A DNA stretch of 64,000 nt from Megamerina dolium (Eukaryota; Arthropoda; Insecta; Diptera; Megamerinidae): assembly GCA_963854835.1 (NCBI GenBank), contig OY978525.1:104452417-104516416 (forward strand), read 5' to 3'. Below are positions 40,211 to 53,123 of the stretch, one piece after another; within the stretch, counting starts at the first letter, position 1, and the number at the start of each line of letters is the position of its first letter. The position numbers were made by a program, and so were the translations under genes. A model generated the notes under the pieces. The model searched no databases, was not told the DNA's origin, and saw only the letters and a list, made by a program, of their open reading frames with translations.

Positions 40211-41724
40211 ACGATTTTTATCTTTAATGGGCAATAAAATCATGCCTATCAGGTCATATGAGGTCAGTGCAATAATTTTCTGATATACAATACATACAAA
40301 TGTCGTCGACATAGTATGTTATATGGTATGTACAGAGTACATCGGTGTGAATGAAGATAATAATAAATCACTTAAAGACATTCGAACGATTTCAAGCATA
40401 TTGCACGCGTTCATTCATACAAATACCCATAGTATAATATGTGTATATGATTTTGTACATGATATAGTATAAATACAACCATATGTTATATCTGAGGCTT
40501 ATGGATGACAACCTGTTTCACACACTGGTTGACTTTTAGGGATATTGCTGGGTGCACATATGTTGAGAATATCTTATATTATTATATTGATGTATCTATC
40601 TCCCACATCAATACATAGGTATATGTATATATACGTATATATATATAGTACAATATCGAGCAATATTAAGCAACAGCTTAATCATTTATACTTGCATATA
40701 TTTTGTGTCTTCTGTACATACTCATACGTAGCTATATTCGCATTTTTTTGTGTTCGTTCATTCGTTGATTCACATTCAATTGCTCTATAGCAGAAGAGTA
40801 TAGTTTCAACTCTGTGTCATTTATGTCAATGTAAATACCTTAAATTATGATTAATTTGCTTCATATGATTTATGTGTATGTGTATGTGTATATACGCACT
40901 TCTGAATATGTATAGGTATTCATATGTGTTTAACAAAAGAGGAGAGATTTTAGCAATGGTGACATATATTACCTTATGTCGCGATAGTTATATATGGAAC
41001 AGCATATGTTACATGAAATATTGAACTATTATATTCTCAAAATTAAAAAAAAAAAGTCTTCTATTTCGATTATATTATTATAAAATCATTTTAAACTTAG
41101 ATTTATATATCTTTGGCAATATATGTACTCTAACATTCTCAGTCTAGAGAAGAGAGTTTTAAATCTTTAGTCAACAATACAAAAGCGTCATCGCAATCAT
41201 AGTCCAGAGTAAGGGATAATGATCCAGAATGAGGCTAGCGAATATGGTTACATATGAATTAGAAGATATGCCTCTTCAGGTCCTTTAAGGAAATCACTGA
41301 TGCGTATGCTCTTATGTACAATTAATCAGCACCGGTAGCAATGTTGATCAACAATTTCTTATACTCATTCCTCTTAAAATTGTAGAGATAATGATTTAAA
41401 AGTTTCTAAAGCAGATCCAGCATTTTGCAATTTCTTAATCTATTGCACAAGGGACTGCAAACATTTATGTTGGAGAGTGAGTCCATGAAAAACAAATTTG
41501 TGTTTTGACTTCGTTGTTACACAAATCATCTAGTAGTATCAAATATGAGTACCTGTCGTCTTATATTAGATTTTTTAAAATTTAATTGTAAGTATTAATT
41601 GTAATAATTAAGTCTCGCATGGTGGCCAAAAGTAAGACAAAAAAAAAACAGCAACAGAACTTAATAAGCTGCCATTAGCCCCATTTTGTTCAACGAGGAC
41701 ACAATGGCCTCAAAAATATCATAT

Positions 41725-42660
41725 TTTTGACACTTCGAAATCGTTATAAGCGAAAGAGAAGCATGGAGAAAAGATGCAATCACATTCAAACAAGGCTCAC
41801 AAATCTGATACACGGACGGGTCGAAGCTGGAAGATGGTGGAACCAGGGCGGGAATTTATGGCGATCAGACGGTCAGACGATCAATCTCAATTGGTTTCTA
41901 CCTAACGATTTTTCAAGCGGAAGTTCATGTTATTGAAATATGCGTGCGGGAGTGTCTTCGAAGAGAGATGCAAGGATCCCATATTTATATATTATCAGAT
42001 AGTCAAGCAGCTTTAAAAGCTCTTCAATCTTTCACAATCACCACTATATTAGTAGATGAATGTCTCAGCCTTCTAAATGAGCTAGGAATAGTGTAGTAGT
42101 GAGTGAGTTAGTGTAGTATTAAGGTGGATACCTGGCCATGAAGGACACGAGGGGTACGAATTAATTGATAAACTAGCCAAAATGGGCGCTGAAAAGCCCC
42201 TGATCGGCTCTGAACATTTCTGTGGCTTGGCTAGATGCCACGCCAAGGAGATTATCAGGAAATGGGAGGAAAATAAATGGCTCAATAATACAGAGCAGCG
42301 TCAAGTAAAACAATTCCTAATCCCAAATGAAGGGATATCTAAAATAATACTCATGTTTAGTAGAGCTGATCTACGTATTCTTTGTGGTTCTTTCACAGGC
42401 CACTGCATCCTCAGATACCACTTAAAGAAGTTAGATCTATCTGACACTGATGTCTGCAGATTCTGCAACTTCGACCTCGAAAGCTTGGAGTACGTTTTCT
42501 GTAAAATTAAACCACTTTGGTGATAATGCAGTGCCCCCATATAAATTGTGGAATAACGAACCCAAAAAAATGCTGAAATTTATTAAAAGCCTGAAAATTT
42601 AGGGCTACCTAAAGACTGCACAACAGCTCAAGTCTGGTCGCAGTGCACAAGAATCTGTTA
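41725..42660 (+). mobile_element. LINE remnant: RNase H domain and C-terminal finger
   Basis: Plus-strand remains of an RNase H-bearing LINE. YTDGSKLEDGGTRAGIYG (41799 on) gives the first acidic residue. After a frame change, QAEVHVIEICVREC gives the glutamate, and LSDSQAALKALQ (near 41995) the next aspartate. After another break near 42093, RWIPGHEGHEGYELIDKLAK (42123 on) gives the last aspartate. Further on are KMGAEKPLIGSE, SKIILMFSRADLRILCGSFT and a finger DVCRFCNFDLESLEYVFCK. It ends near KTAQQLKSGRSAQ and an AATAATAATAA run. All four acidic RNase H positions survive, but frameshifts break the frame. It is a different family from the remnant at 30717. Confidence 0.8.
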
Positions 42661-45387
42661 ATAATAATAATAAACAATAAGTTTTTAGTATATTTTCAAC
42701 ATATTGCTGTTCATTTATTTAGCCATAATTCGCTTGCATTACACTTAATATTAAAAATCAACTAAAAATAGATTTGATTGCATTATCCCAATGTACTTAC
42801 AATAATGTCGACACAGCGTAAAAATAATTTGAGTAAAATTAATTTGAAATAGCAAAAATAAGTTTTATTCATTATGTATTGTCGAACAACAATTTGGTGT
42901 TATATGTACTATGTACGTAGTCTTATCAGGCGCCTTTCATACGGAAAGTACACTCACCAAGAGAAATCGATTTCAAATAAAGCCTAGTACATTTAAAGTA
43001 GTAAATCTTATGGCCAGTGAAACTATATATGAAATTCGAATAGAATCTGTAACCAGACTCAAAGTCTCTTATTTCTTTAAAGATAAATATTTCCACTTGT
43101 CTTAGGAATCACTTCAACGCTCATACACTCTTATAGAAAATATTGCCAAATATACTATGAATATTTTTACAACGAAAATATTTATTAAAAGAAAAATTAT
43201 ATTGAAAAGAAAAGAACATATATATACTAAATTGAACTTGTTGTTGTTTTGCTGAATTCGGAGTTAAGACAATATAATTTATGGCATCTCGAAAAACACA
43301 AACGTCGCATTCGTTGTTGCTGCTACATACTATGGTATTACTTATTTTTGGTACTCAAAAGGCGGCAGCATAAGAAACTTTTGCTAATTTGTGGTAATTT
43401 TAATGCTGAACTTTGCACAAAATTAGTGGACTTCTCACTTGTGTACGAGTACAAGTTATTTCTTGTTCATCATTGCTGCTGCTGTTGTTGTTGTTGTTGT
43501 TTTCGTACAAACACATTCCAAATATAGCAGTAATTTAAATGCTATATTTGTTGTTCTTCTTTGTTGATTGCCATAAAACTTTTCAAGTCATTGCAAATAG
43601 ATGACTTAGTCACAAAATTGCCCCCCCAATTTAATAGGAAAGGTGAAGTGTAGAGTAGAGAAAAAAAAAGACAAGTCCAAAAATAGTTTAAATATATTTT
43701 TCTTTAGAGAAAATATAATCTCTTTGCCTCTTCAATTTGAAAAAGTAAAATCACAGGTGCATATATATTTTTGAATGGCGTAGTTAATTATGAATAAAGC
43801 GCGGTCGCACAAGTTTGTCTGTCCAGTTTTGTCACATCGCATATGGCTGGTTACCACTTTAATGCCGCACTTTGTGATTGTTCTGCAAGCACCTGCATCA
43901 AATAAGTATGCGTGGCGTAAGAATTGGTGTAAGTATACGCCTAAAACTATGCAAAACATTTTATGAAATTAATTTTTAAGCACTTCACTTGGCAGTTAAA
44001 CTTAGTACGACTAGATACATTAAATATGCAAAGTTCAAAAGTATGGATGGAGAAGGTGAAGTCATTTACAAAATATGTATATACGCGTTTGTATGTATAT
44101 GTATGAATACATGTAATTTAACATGCTCATAAAATTACATTATTCACACACGCATACTCACATACTTTGAAATAAGTTTTTGACTGTTATTTTAAGTGTC
44201 TTTTGACTTGAGGCTTTATGCGATATTTATAAATGCATGTTTACATACAAGTACATTTTTAAGTATAAAGGGTGGTGGAAATATCAACGAAATGTTACTT
44301 TGTTTCTTAATCCAAGAAATCACTATGTATGTATGTAAAAATTATTTGAATTTCATAGAGTTCCGTAAATATTTTTATGGGTTTATTAAATCAATGAATC
44401 TAATGAATTTTTATAAGTCACAATGATCATTGAACGTGTGAGAGAGATGCCGGTGGGCTCATACCTTGGTTGGGTTGTACTGCTGAGATTCTAACCACCG
44501 ACCGCTTCTTGCTTACTAATAAAATTAAAATTATTCTAGATTAGTCGTTTTTACATAATGGAATAGTAACTTATAATAAATGAATATACAAATTCTACTT
44601 GTTTGCGATGTTTTCGCTGTTGTTGATGTTTGCTGTTAGCGTCATTTCTCGTCGTCATCTTGTTTGCCACTTGCAACCTATTGCTGTACATAATTGATGG
44701 CAAATCTTGACTATGTTGTCGCTGTTACTGTTGATTTTGTTCCATTTGTTCTTTTGGTTAATTGTTGTTGTTGTTGTTACTGTTGATGTGATTGTGGTGC
44801 TGCTGCTACTTGCTGTTGCTGTTTTATTCGCATTAGCACACTTTCCATCAACTTGCAAATTATAAAGCCTTTCGTTGGTGGCCAATACAATTATTCAAAA
44901 TGTATGTTTAAATCAAGGTTTGATTTATTTAGATTATTCTTCGTTATCGAAAGAAATTTCGTATTAAATGAAGAAGAACAGCACGAAAATCACAAACGAA
45001 TTGTTTCTGATGTACATCACTTTGTACAAAGAAAAAACACTCGAGATATACTTGTATATGTTTATGTGTATTGTTTATTACAAGAATTAATTATTGCAAA
45101 GTACAAAAAACACTCGAACTATATGTATAAAATAAAATATGTATAATAATAAAAAATGCGCGCACTTCTTGGCGAGAACAAATATATAAGAAGAAAAAAA
45201 AGAAGAACAAGAATATCGAATCGACTGCTGACTGATCAAGTCAGAGTTGCCTTCGTCTTCTATAAGGGTGACACCAGACAGTGCGCGTGATGTAATAGTC
45301 TGGCGTAGACAATCATTTTTAAAATACTTCACTGGTAGATAATTATTTACTCAGACTATGGTCAGTGTTTGTAGATGTGTAGATGAG
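42661..45387. other. AT-rich non-coding region
   Basis: Contains CTG/TTG-rich tracts near 43473-43500 and 44610-44830. No gene recognised. Confidence 0.4.
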
Positions 45388-46310
45388 ACAATCGTAGCTG
45401 GATTGATAACTTAGCTTTGGCAGCAGAACAAGCAGCACAACAAAACAACATCAAAACATTGTACGACGTCTCACGTACAATTAGCGGTAAATGTAACGCA
45501 ACATCACGTCCAATAAGATCAAAAGACGGAACTCTACTCACGACAAAGAATGAACAGCTCTATAAGTTCAAGGAGCACTTTACCGAAATACTAAACTGTA
45601 CCAATACTGAAGTGTCTGACAAAGTTGCGCCGCAGACTGCCAACACCCAGATACAGCCCGAAAAAAGAATAAGTTCCGCACCACCATCACTGCCAGAAAT
45701 CATCTCGGCAATAAAAAGCTTAAAAAACAACTAATCACCGGTTTACAATAGGATCCAGGCTGAAACTTTGAAAGTGTGTCCAGAAAACACGGCGAAACTC
45801 CTGTTTCCAATATTAAGTTTTATCTGGACCGAAGAGAAGATCCCTGAGGACTTGTTACAGGGTATTTTGGTTGTTCTTCTTAAAAAAGACGATCTTTCTC
45901 AATGAAAAAACTACCGCGGAATTATGATCCTATCCATCACATCGAAAGTGCTGTCCAGTATACTTTTAAACCGCATTAAATCGAAACTAGACCAATAACT
46001 AAGAAAGCAACAAGCTAGTTTTCATCCAAATCGTTCGTGTATTGATCAGATTAAGACCATTCGCATCATAGTCAAGCTAATGAATGAATGGCAGTCGACT
46101 CTACAACTTGTTTTCGTTGATTACAGCACGACGTTTGACAGCATACACCGTGGAAGCATCTGGGAGGCGCTTACATCTAGAGGAGTTTCTGAAAAGCTGA
46201 CAGCTTTAATTAGGTCAATGTTTAACAGAGCATCTTTTAACATTATTATGTATAAACATAATGTAACATACAGTATAAGTGGATATAGTTCAAATACCAT
46301 CTATGAGTAA
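45388..46310 (+). mobile_element. LINE remnant: reverse transcriptase N-terminal and palm part
   Basis: Plus-strand frame from DNRSWIDNLALAAEQAAQQN through KTLYDVSRTISGK and PIRSKDGTLLTTKNEQLYKF to a stop at 45732. The same homology continues as FPILSFIWTEEKIPEDLLQG, KNYRGIMILSITSKVLSSIL, SFHPNRSCIDQIKTIRIIVK and FVDYSTTFDSIHRGSIWEAL (catalytic aspartate kept). It ends near 46310 before the YADD box. The RSCIDQI and HRGSIW motifs suit RTE/CR1-like LINEs. At least three stops. It may be the same broad group as the 3' piece at 2216, but they do not overlap. Confidence 0.78.
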
Positions 46311-46874
46311 TGAGAAGCATTTTGTATCACTGTTTTCATGAGCGACTCCTATATTGACCTTGGAAATATTCACTGAAATTTCATATTTTCATCATTTTTG
46401 TTAAGCTTTTTATATATGAGGAGCCTCAGTTGAGGTTGCGGTAATATATGTATGTATACCTGTTGATAGATATCTACAATTTCACAATTCCACAATTCTG
46501 CTCAAGATTTTCATTATATCTTTTTAGCGTTTTACATATTATAGATAGATTATGTAATGTTCCCTACAAGTGGATTCAAGTAGGCCATATTTCGTTTTTT
46601 GTGCTGCCCAAATAAAAGTATTAGACATATAAGAGAAAGGAAATAAAAGATGAACAAAATCAAGCAGAAAGAAATGGTTTTATTTATTAAAAAACCACAA
46701 AAACTTGTAGGCGAAAAAGCTATAGCTTTTGTGTTGAATGCGTAGAATAACTTTACCAGTATAGTATACGCAAGCGTCGAATACAGATATATGAATTTTA
46801 ATAAATATTCCTCCTTCTCCTTGTCAAGACATAATTTCAGCATCATAAGAAAAACGTTAATATATAGCATTTAT
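46311..46874. other. AT-rich non-coding region
   Basis: No gene recognised. Confidence 0.4.
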
Positions 46875-47170
46875 CAGCCCCAAAGGGCCCTTTAACCGAG
46901 CTGCTCTTGCAGTACTATTGTGCGTGTTAAATGTTTGGACAGTATTAGAAGGGACCTACTTATATTAGCCAGTTTCGAACGGCAGAGCCCTGGGGCATCA
47001 CCTTTTTGGGCTTTGTCACAGAGCTCTTTTAGAAGCTTTTTCATGCCAAATTGTTACTGTCGGAAGAATTGCCAATTGGTTTTCGATATTAAAGTTGTGC
47101 TTCAGCCGGGGTCTGAACCCACTACTTGCAGATTAGAAGGTCAACGCACTAGTCACTGAGCTACGGCACT
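46875..47170 (-). mobile_element. tRNA-derived SINE, copy 8 (tail A, internal deletion)
   Basis: Minus-strand copy with tail CAGCCCCAAAGGGCCC at 46875 and head GTAGCTCAGTGACTAGTGCG (minus) at about 47140-47170. Compared with copy 2, about 40 bases around the GGTACCCACCTGTCGGC and TTTCGAACG segments are missing near 47085. Confidence 0.85.
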
Positions 47171-47534
47171 CAGCATCATCAGTTGAAACAAATAACATAA
47201 CTCCATTAGCTGCCAGAGTTTTATTGTTTTTGCTTTTGGGTACGCAACCATATTTTTTTAAGGATTTTCAACAAAGCGCATTAGTAGTATGAAATTACAT
47301 CGGATAATGTGGCATGTTGAAGCATCAGCACTAAGCTACTGAAATCAGTGTGTGTCATTCTTTCGTTGTGTAAATAATATTTTTTTTTTTCAGCACCGAC
47401 TATGTCAACTTTTGTGCCTAAAAATTTTGTTTTGTTCTAAATAAAAGTGCAGCGGAAAGTCATTGCATGTTGTGTGAGAACATGTACCATCTTTTTTAAT
47501 TTGTAAATTTTGCTTTAAATTGTTCAATAGTGGT
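47171..47534. other. Non-coding spacer, perhaps including the 5' end of the mariner
   Basis: No clear terminal repeat could be found by eye. Confidence 0.35.
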
Positions 47535-48290
47535 TATTTTGATACAATGCAAACCTTTATGGATGCTAAATTGGTGGTTTTATTGGACGTATACCCGAGT
47601 TAAACTCAAAAGAAGATTGACAAATCCTTGGGTGTGGCTCGACAAGCCTTTTCATTGCATCTAAAGAACAAAAGTATGATCCAGAAAATAAGAAATTGGG
47701 TTCGATATGAACTGAAACCAAGAGACAACATCGAAATGCTGTTTCCCATGTCTGAAATGATGCTTCAACGATACAAAAGGAAGCCCTTTTTGCATCATAT
47801 CGTTACTGAGGATGAAAAAACTACCCATTACGATAACCTTGACTGCAAAATGTCATATGTGATATCTGGCCAAGCAGTCAAATCAACTCCGAAACCAAAC
47901 ATTCAGAATTCCAAGGTAATTTTATGTATTTGGTGCTGTTAAAACCGCGTGAAACCATTTATATGAAACGCTACAAACAACAACTTCTTAAACTGCAGCA
48001 TTGATCCAAAAACGGTCGGAATGTGCAACGAGACAAGAGTCTCGCACGTCTAGCTAAAATCTACTTGGAAAATATTTGAAGCAAAATCTTATCCTATCCA
48101 CCATATAGCAAAGATATTGCTTCTTCTGACTATCACTTGTTTCGATCAATGCAGCATATCATGTCCGAAATACGCGATACTTCAGTTGAAGGTCTCAAAA
48201 ATTGGATCGATATGTTCTTAGTCTCAAAAGATGAACAGTTCTATTGGGATGGAATTATATACAAAGTTAAAATTTCATGATCTAAAGAGA
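47535..48290 (+). mobile_element. mariner transposase remnant
   Basis: Plus-strand mariner transposase pieces in order: DAKLVVLLDVYPS and stop, SLGVARQAFSLHLKNKSMIQ (helix-turn-helix region, from LGVTQQAISxRL), NWVRYELKPRD, KRKPFLHHIVTEDEKTTHYD (IVTGDEKW region with the first catalytic D), SKVILCIWCC and a frame change, LKPRETIYMKRYKQQLLKLQ, YPPYSKDIASSDYHLFRSMQ, LKNWIDMFLVSKDEQFYWDG. The DNARPH block is lost in a small deletion near 48040. It is inactive, and of a different, less decayed copy than the one at 32140. Confidence 0.85.
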
Positions 48291-49788
<1,498 letters not shown>

Positions 49789-49798
49789 TCCATTGTGG

Positions 49799-49801
<3 letters not shown>
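49789..49801. repeat. Target-site duplication, 3' side of LINE
   Basis: TCCATTGTGGTCT, identical to 55224-55236 at the other end of the element. The outermost base on each side could belong to the element, so the duplication is 11-13 bases. Confidence 0.9.
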
Positions 49802-49829
<28 letters not shown>

Positions 49830-50096
49830 GTATTCGAAGGGGGAATCTTTCTTAGATACCGTCCACCATAGACGGCATGTACGATTCATACTGTCCGCTA
49901 AAGGTACACCTCATTCGGGACCACGCCCAGTCAGTAATATCTTACTATGCTGGACTTGCGAACCAGTACGCCTACGTACTAAACCCTTAACTCCGACCTC
50001 TATAGCTTGTTTGTGTCCTGCGGGACCGCCGTTAAGCACTACTTCGCAGGACTAAGCTGAGCTAATATGCCTCTTCAAACATCCCGTACATGGCGT

Positions 50097-53000
50097 TCAC
50101 ACAGCTGCAGTTATATTTCTCCGCTGCCACTCCTTCTTCCTGAGCTCCTTGAGAGCTATTGCAGCCCATTCTTTCATCTTAAACCACACTAAACTCGATC
50201 GCAGCATATGGCTCACAATGTTATCAGGTGTTATCCTTTCATTTATTATCTTCTCTATGGTCATTCTCTGCGTCTCAAATCTTAGGCAGAAGAAAAAGAT
50301 ATGCTGAGCGTTTTCGCCAACAGTGTTGCAGAATGAACATTCTGTCGCGTCATCATGACCGAATCTGTGGAGGTACTCTCTGAAACAACCATGGCCCGTC
50401 AAAAACTGCGTAAGGTAGTAGTCTGTCTCTCCGTGTCCTCTTTCGACCCAAGCTTGCACGTTTCTGATGAGCCTGTGGGTCCACCTCCCTTTTCCTGCGG
50501 CGTCCCATTGACTTTGCCATTCATCTAGGCTCGTCTGTCTCTCCTCTTTCCGTTCGGTTGCCGTTAACCGTCTATTCAGGCTTTTGGTTCTGTTATATAC
50601 TCTGCCCAACTCCGAGGCCATTATGTCCGGCGGCATAATGCCGGATATAATACCGGCACCTTCTTGTGACACTGTCCTAAATGCACATGCAACTCTAATA
50701 GCGCTTAACCTGAAAACTATCTTCGCCTTCTTCGAGTATGTCTTTTGCCGCAGAGCTGCCCCCCATATAGGCGCCGCGTACATCAATATTGATTGACTGA
50801 CTTTAGCCAGGAGCGCTCTCCTACTCTGGCTGGGGCCACCAATGTTGGCCATGATTCTCGTCAGAGCCGCTGTCATTGTTGCCGCCTTCCCGCAGGCTTT
50901 TTCGATATGCGCCTTGAAGTTGAGCCTCGTATCAATCATTACACCTAGATACCTCAACGAAGGTTGCGTTGTAATGTTGTAGCCGTCAATGTTTAGGGTG
51001 ATTTTTTCGAGTTTTTTCCTGCTCGTGATAAGTACAGCCTCTGTTTTCTGTACCGCAAGCTGGAGCTTTGTCGTCGTGAGCCAATCCTTAATTTTCGAAG
51101 CTGTCTCTCTGCAGATGCTCTGAACTTGGGAGAGCTCCTTCGCAACGATCGTCACGGCAATGTCGTCCGCGTAGCCAATTATCTGGGCTTCTTTTGGCAA
51201 TGGAAGGTTTAACACCCCATCGTACAGCACGTTCCACAGTAGCGGGCCAAGTACAGATCCCTGCGGCACTCCACCCGTCACCACGTAGCTTTTGGGCCCT
51301 TCGTCCGTGTCATACAACAGTAGTCTGTCAGACAGATAACTATTTATTATTCGCATTAGGTACGCTGGCGTTCCCTTTGCCTCCAATGCCCTCATAATAA
51401 GATGCCAGTTTGCCGAGTTGAAGGCATTTTGTACGTCTAGTGTCACTACTGCACAATATTTTTTATCGCCATGCATCCATCTAGTGCCTTCTATGGCCTT
51501 GCCAGCAATGTCCGTCAATTTTCTAATTGCGTCTATGGTCGACCGATGTCTCCTGAAACCAAATTGGTTCTCGGACAGACCAGGTGGTTCCCTTTCTAGA
51601 TGTTGTTCCAGACGCGTGCATATCAACCGCTCCAATATTTTGGCCATCGTATCAATCATGCAAAGTGGACGATACGCATTTGGCTCACCCGCCGGTTTAT
51701 TCGGCTTCTGAAGGAGGACCAGGCGCTGTTTTTTCCATACTTTCGGGAAAACACCTTCGTTCAAACATCTCGCAAAAAGCTCGGCAAAAGGCTTCGTGTT
51801 ATGATTAATGGCGATCTTCAGCGCCTTATTCGGGATGCCATCAAGTCCAGGCGCCTTTGCGTTACCGAATCTCTCCGCCGCTAAGATAATCTCCGACTCG
51901 TCGATTTTCACTGCCTCTTCTATTGGGGGTATCACCATATACGGTTGCAAGTCTTGCGCCGGAAAAAGCGTTTTTACTACCTTTGCTAGGAGGACAGAGC
52001 AGGTTGGTGCTTTACCTCTACCACCTCTGACCTTGGACATCACTATCTTATACGCGTCGCCCCACGGGTTCTCGTCCACCCTTTCACAGAGTTCTTTGAA
52101 GCATGAGGACTTGCTGCTTTTGATCGCCTTTTTAAACTCCTTGCGTTTCTTTTTGAAGCATTCACGTAGTATTATATGCTCCGGCGTACCTTGGCTTCTT
52201 TGGGAGAGACGTCTTGCTCTATGACATTCACTTCTTAATGTATTAATCTCCTGATTCCACCAGTACGTGGGCTTTCTATACATATTCTGTCTTTTTCTGC
52301 ACATGGCGGCGTCGCAAGCTTTACTTACGTACTTTGACAGCATGTCAGCCTGTCGGTCCACGTCGTTTGAACAGTCTGGGTTCACGTCTAGAATGAGTTT
52401 GAAGATTTCTTCATCGAGCGTTTCCACTTTCCACCCTCTAGTTTGTGTTTTTTGTAGGCTCCCTTGAATCTGCTCATGATTGCCGACTTCCATCACAATA
52501 GCAAGGTGGTCGCTATGTGTGTAAAAGTCGCATACCTGCCAGCTTGTCGATCGAACGAGCGCGCGGCTGGCGAACGTAATGTCAATAATTGATCCGCGAC
52601 CATTCTTCTCGAAGGTATTCCTACCGCCAGTATTGAGCAATACAGCGTCTAGCAAGGAGAACGCCTTGAGCAGGGCATCACCCCGCCTATTTGTATAACT
52701 GCTGCCCCATTCCTCGGCCCATGCATTGAAGTCACCTGCTATTACGTTTGGCGTAGTAGTTCTGGCGTCTCGCACTAGTTCGTCTAGAATCCTTTCATAG
52801 TCGACTTGCGTCACACTCGGCGGGACATAGCAGCTGTAAAAATTGATTCCACAGATCTTCGCCCGCGTGTAGTAGGATTTTCCAAGGAGCGGCTTGTCTT
52901 GGATGGAGTTGTTTCCACAGGCCCATATGGCAGCTTTATTTACCTGATCAGAGATCCAGGTTCCTGCGCTTAAGTTTTTGTACTGCTCGCAAACTATAGC

Positions 53001-53123
53001 CACTTCTATCTTCTGTTCGTATACTGTCTGCCTGAGCAACTCCTGTGCAGCTTCACAATGGTTTAAGTTGATCTGTACAACTCTCATTATATCCTTTTGC
53101 ACGCTGCTTGATATAGGGGACAC
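50097..53123 (-). CDS. R1-clade LINE ORF2 polyprotein: endonuclease, reverse transcriptase, CCHC finger
   Basis: This protein nicks target DNA and copies the element RNA into it. The open frame is 1008 codons from the ATG at 53123. The likely true start is Met13, at 53087, which overlaps the ORF1 stop as TAATG and begins MRVVQINLNHCEAAQELL, the usual start of R1-clade endonucleases. The endonuclease spans about 14-215 (AGDFNAW at 129-135, SDH at 204-206). RT blocks: NAKAPGLDGIP (421), RPLCMIDTMAKILERL (485), FGFRRHRST (521), VTLDVQNAFNSANW (560, catalytic D563), GGVPQGSVLGPLLW (617) and YADDIAV (651-657). The C-terminal finger is CSFC-H-C at 929-946. No stop or frameshift was seen, so it is likely functional. 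Confidence 0.93.
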   Translation of the reverse strand: MSPISSSVQKDIMRVVQINLNHCEAAQELLRQTVYEQKIEVAIVCEQYKNLSAGTWISDQVNKAAIWACGNNSIQDKPLLGKSYYTRAKICGINFYSCYVPPSVTQVDYERILDELVRDARTTTPNVIAGDFNAWAEEWGSSYTNRRGDALLKAFSLLDAVLLNTGGRNTFEKNGRGSIIDITFASRALVRSTSWQVCDFYTHSDHLAIVMEVGNHEQIQGSLQKTQTRGWKVETLDEEIFKLILDVNPDCSNDVDRQADMLSKYVSKACDAAMCRKRQNMYRKPTYWWNQEINTLRSECHRARRLSQRSQGTPEHIILRECFKKKRKEFKKAIKSSKSSCFKELCERVDENPWGDAYKIVMSKVRGGRGKAPTCSVLLAKVVKTLFPAQDLQPYMVIPPIEEAVKIDESEIILAAERFGNAKAPGLDGIPNKALKIAINHNTKPFAELFARCLNEGVFPKVWKKQRLVLLQKPNKPAGEPNAYRPLCMIDTMAKILERLICTRLEQHLEREPPGLSENQFGFRRHRSTIDAIRKLTDIAGKAIEGTRWMHGDKKYCAVVTLDVQNAFNSANWHLIMRALEAKGTPAYLMRIINSYLSDRLLLYDTDEGPKSYVVTGGVPQGSVLGPLLWNVLYDGVLNLPLPKEAQIIGYADDIAVTIVAKELSQVQSICRETASKIKDWLTTTKLQLAVQKTEAVLITSRKKLEKITLNIDGYNITTQPSLRYLGVMIDTRLNFKAHIEKACGKAATMTAALTRIMANIGGPSQSRRALLAKVSQSILMYAAPIWGAALRQKTYSKKAKIVFRLSAIRVACAFRTVSQEGAGIISGIMPPDIMASELGRVYNRTKSLNRRLTATERKEERQTSLDEWQSQWDAAGKGRWTHRLIRNVQAWVERGHGETDYYLTQFLTGHGCFREYLHRFGHDDATECSFCNTVGENAQHIFFFCLRFETQRMTIEKIINERITPDNIVSHMLRSSLVWFKMKEWAAIALKELRKKEWQRRNITAAV
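53085..53089 (-). promoter_or_regulatory. TAATG stop-start overlap between ORF1 and ORF2
   Basis: On the minus strand the ORF1 stop TAA (53089-53087) and the ATG of the likely ORF2 start (53087-53085) share one A. In the silkworm R1-clade element SART1, a UAAUG of the same form is known to let ribosomes terminate and re-initiate. The same role here is inference from position. The upstream in-frame ATG at 53123 is an alternative start. Confidence 0.7.

Larger units (their letters stand above)
37926..41724. other. AT-rich non-coding region with simple repeats
   Basis: Holds TG (39452-39473) and ATA (40184-40210) microsatellites and A-runs near 38625-38655. No gene recognised. Confidence 0.4.

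Noticed and set aside
51194..52467. Plus-strand frames of 66-138 codons
   Set aside because: Antisense shadows of the ORF2 reverse transcriptase gene.
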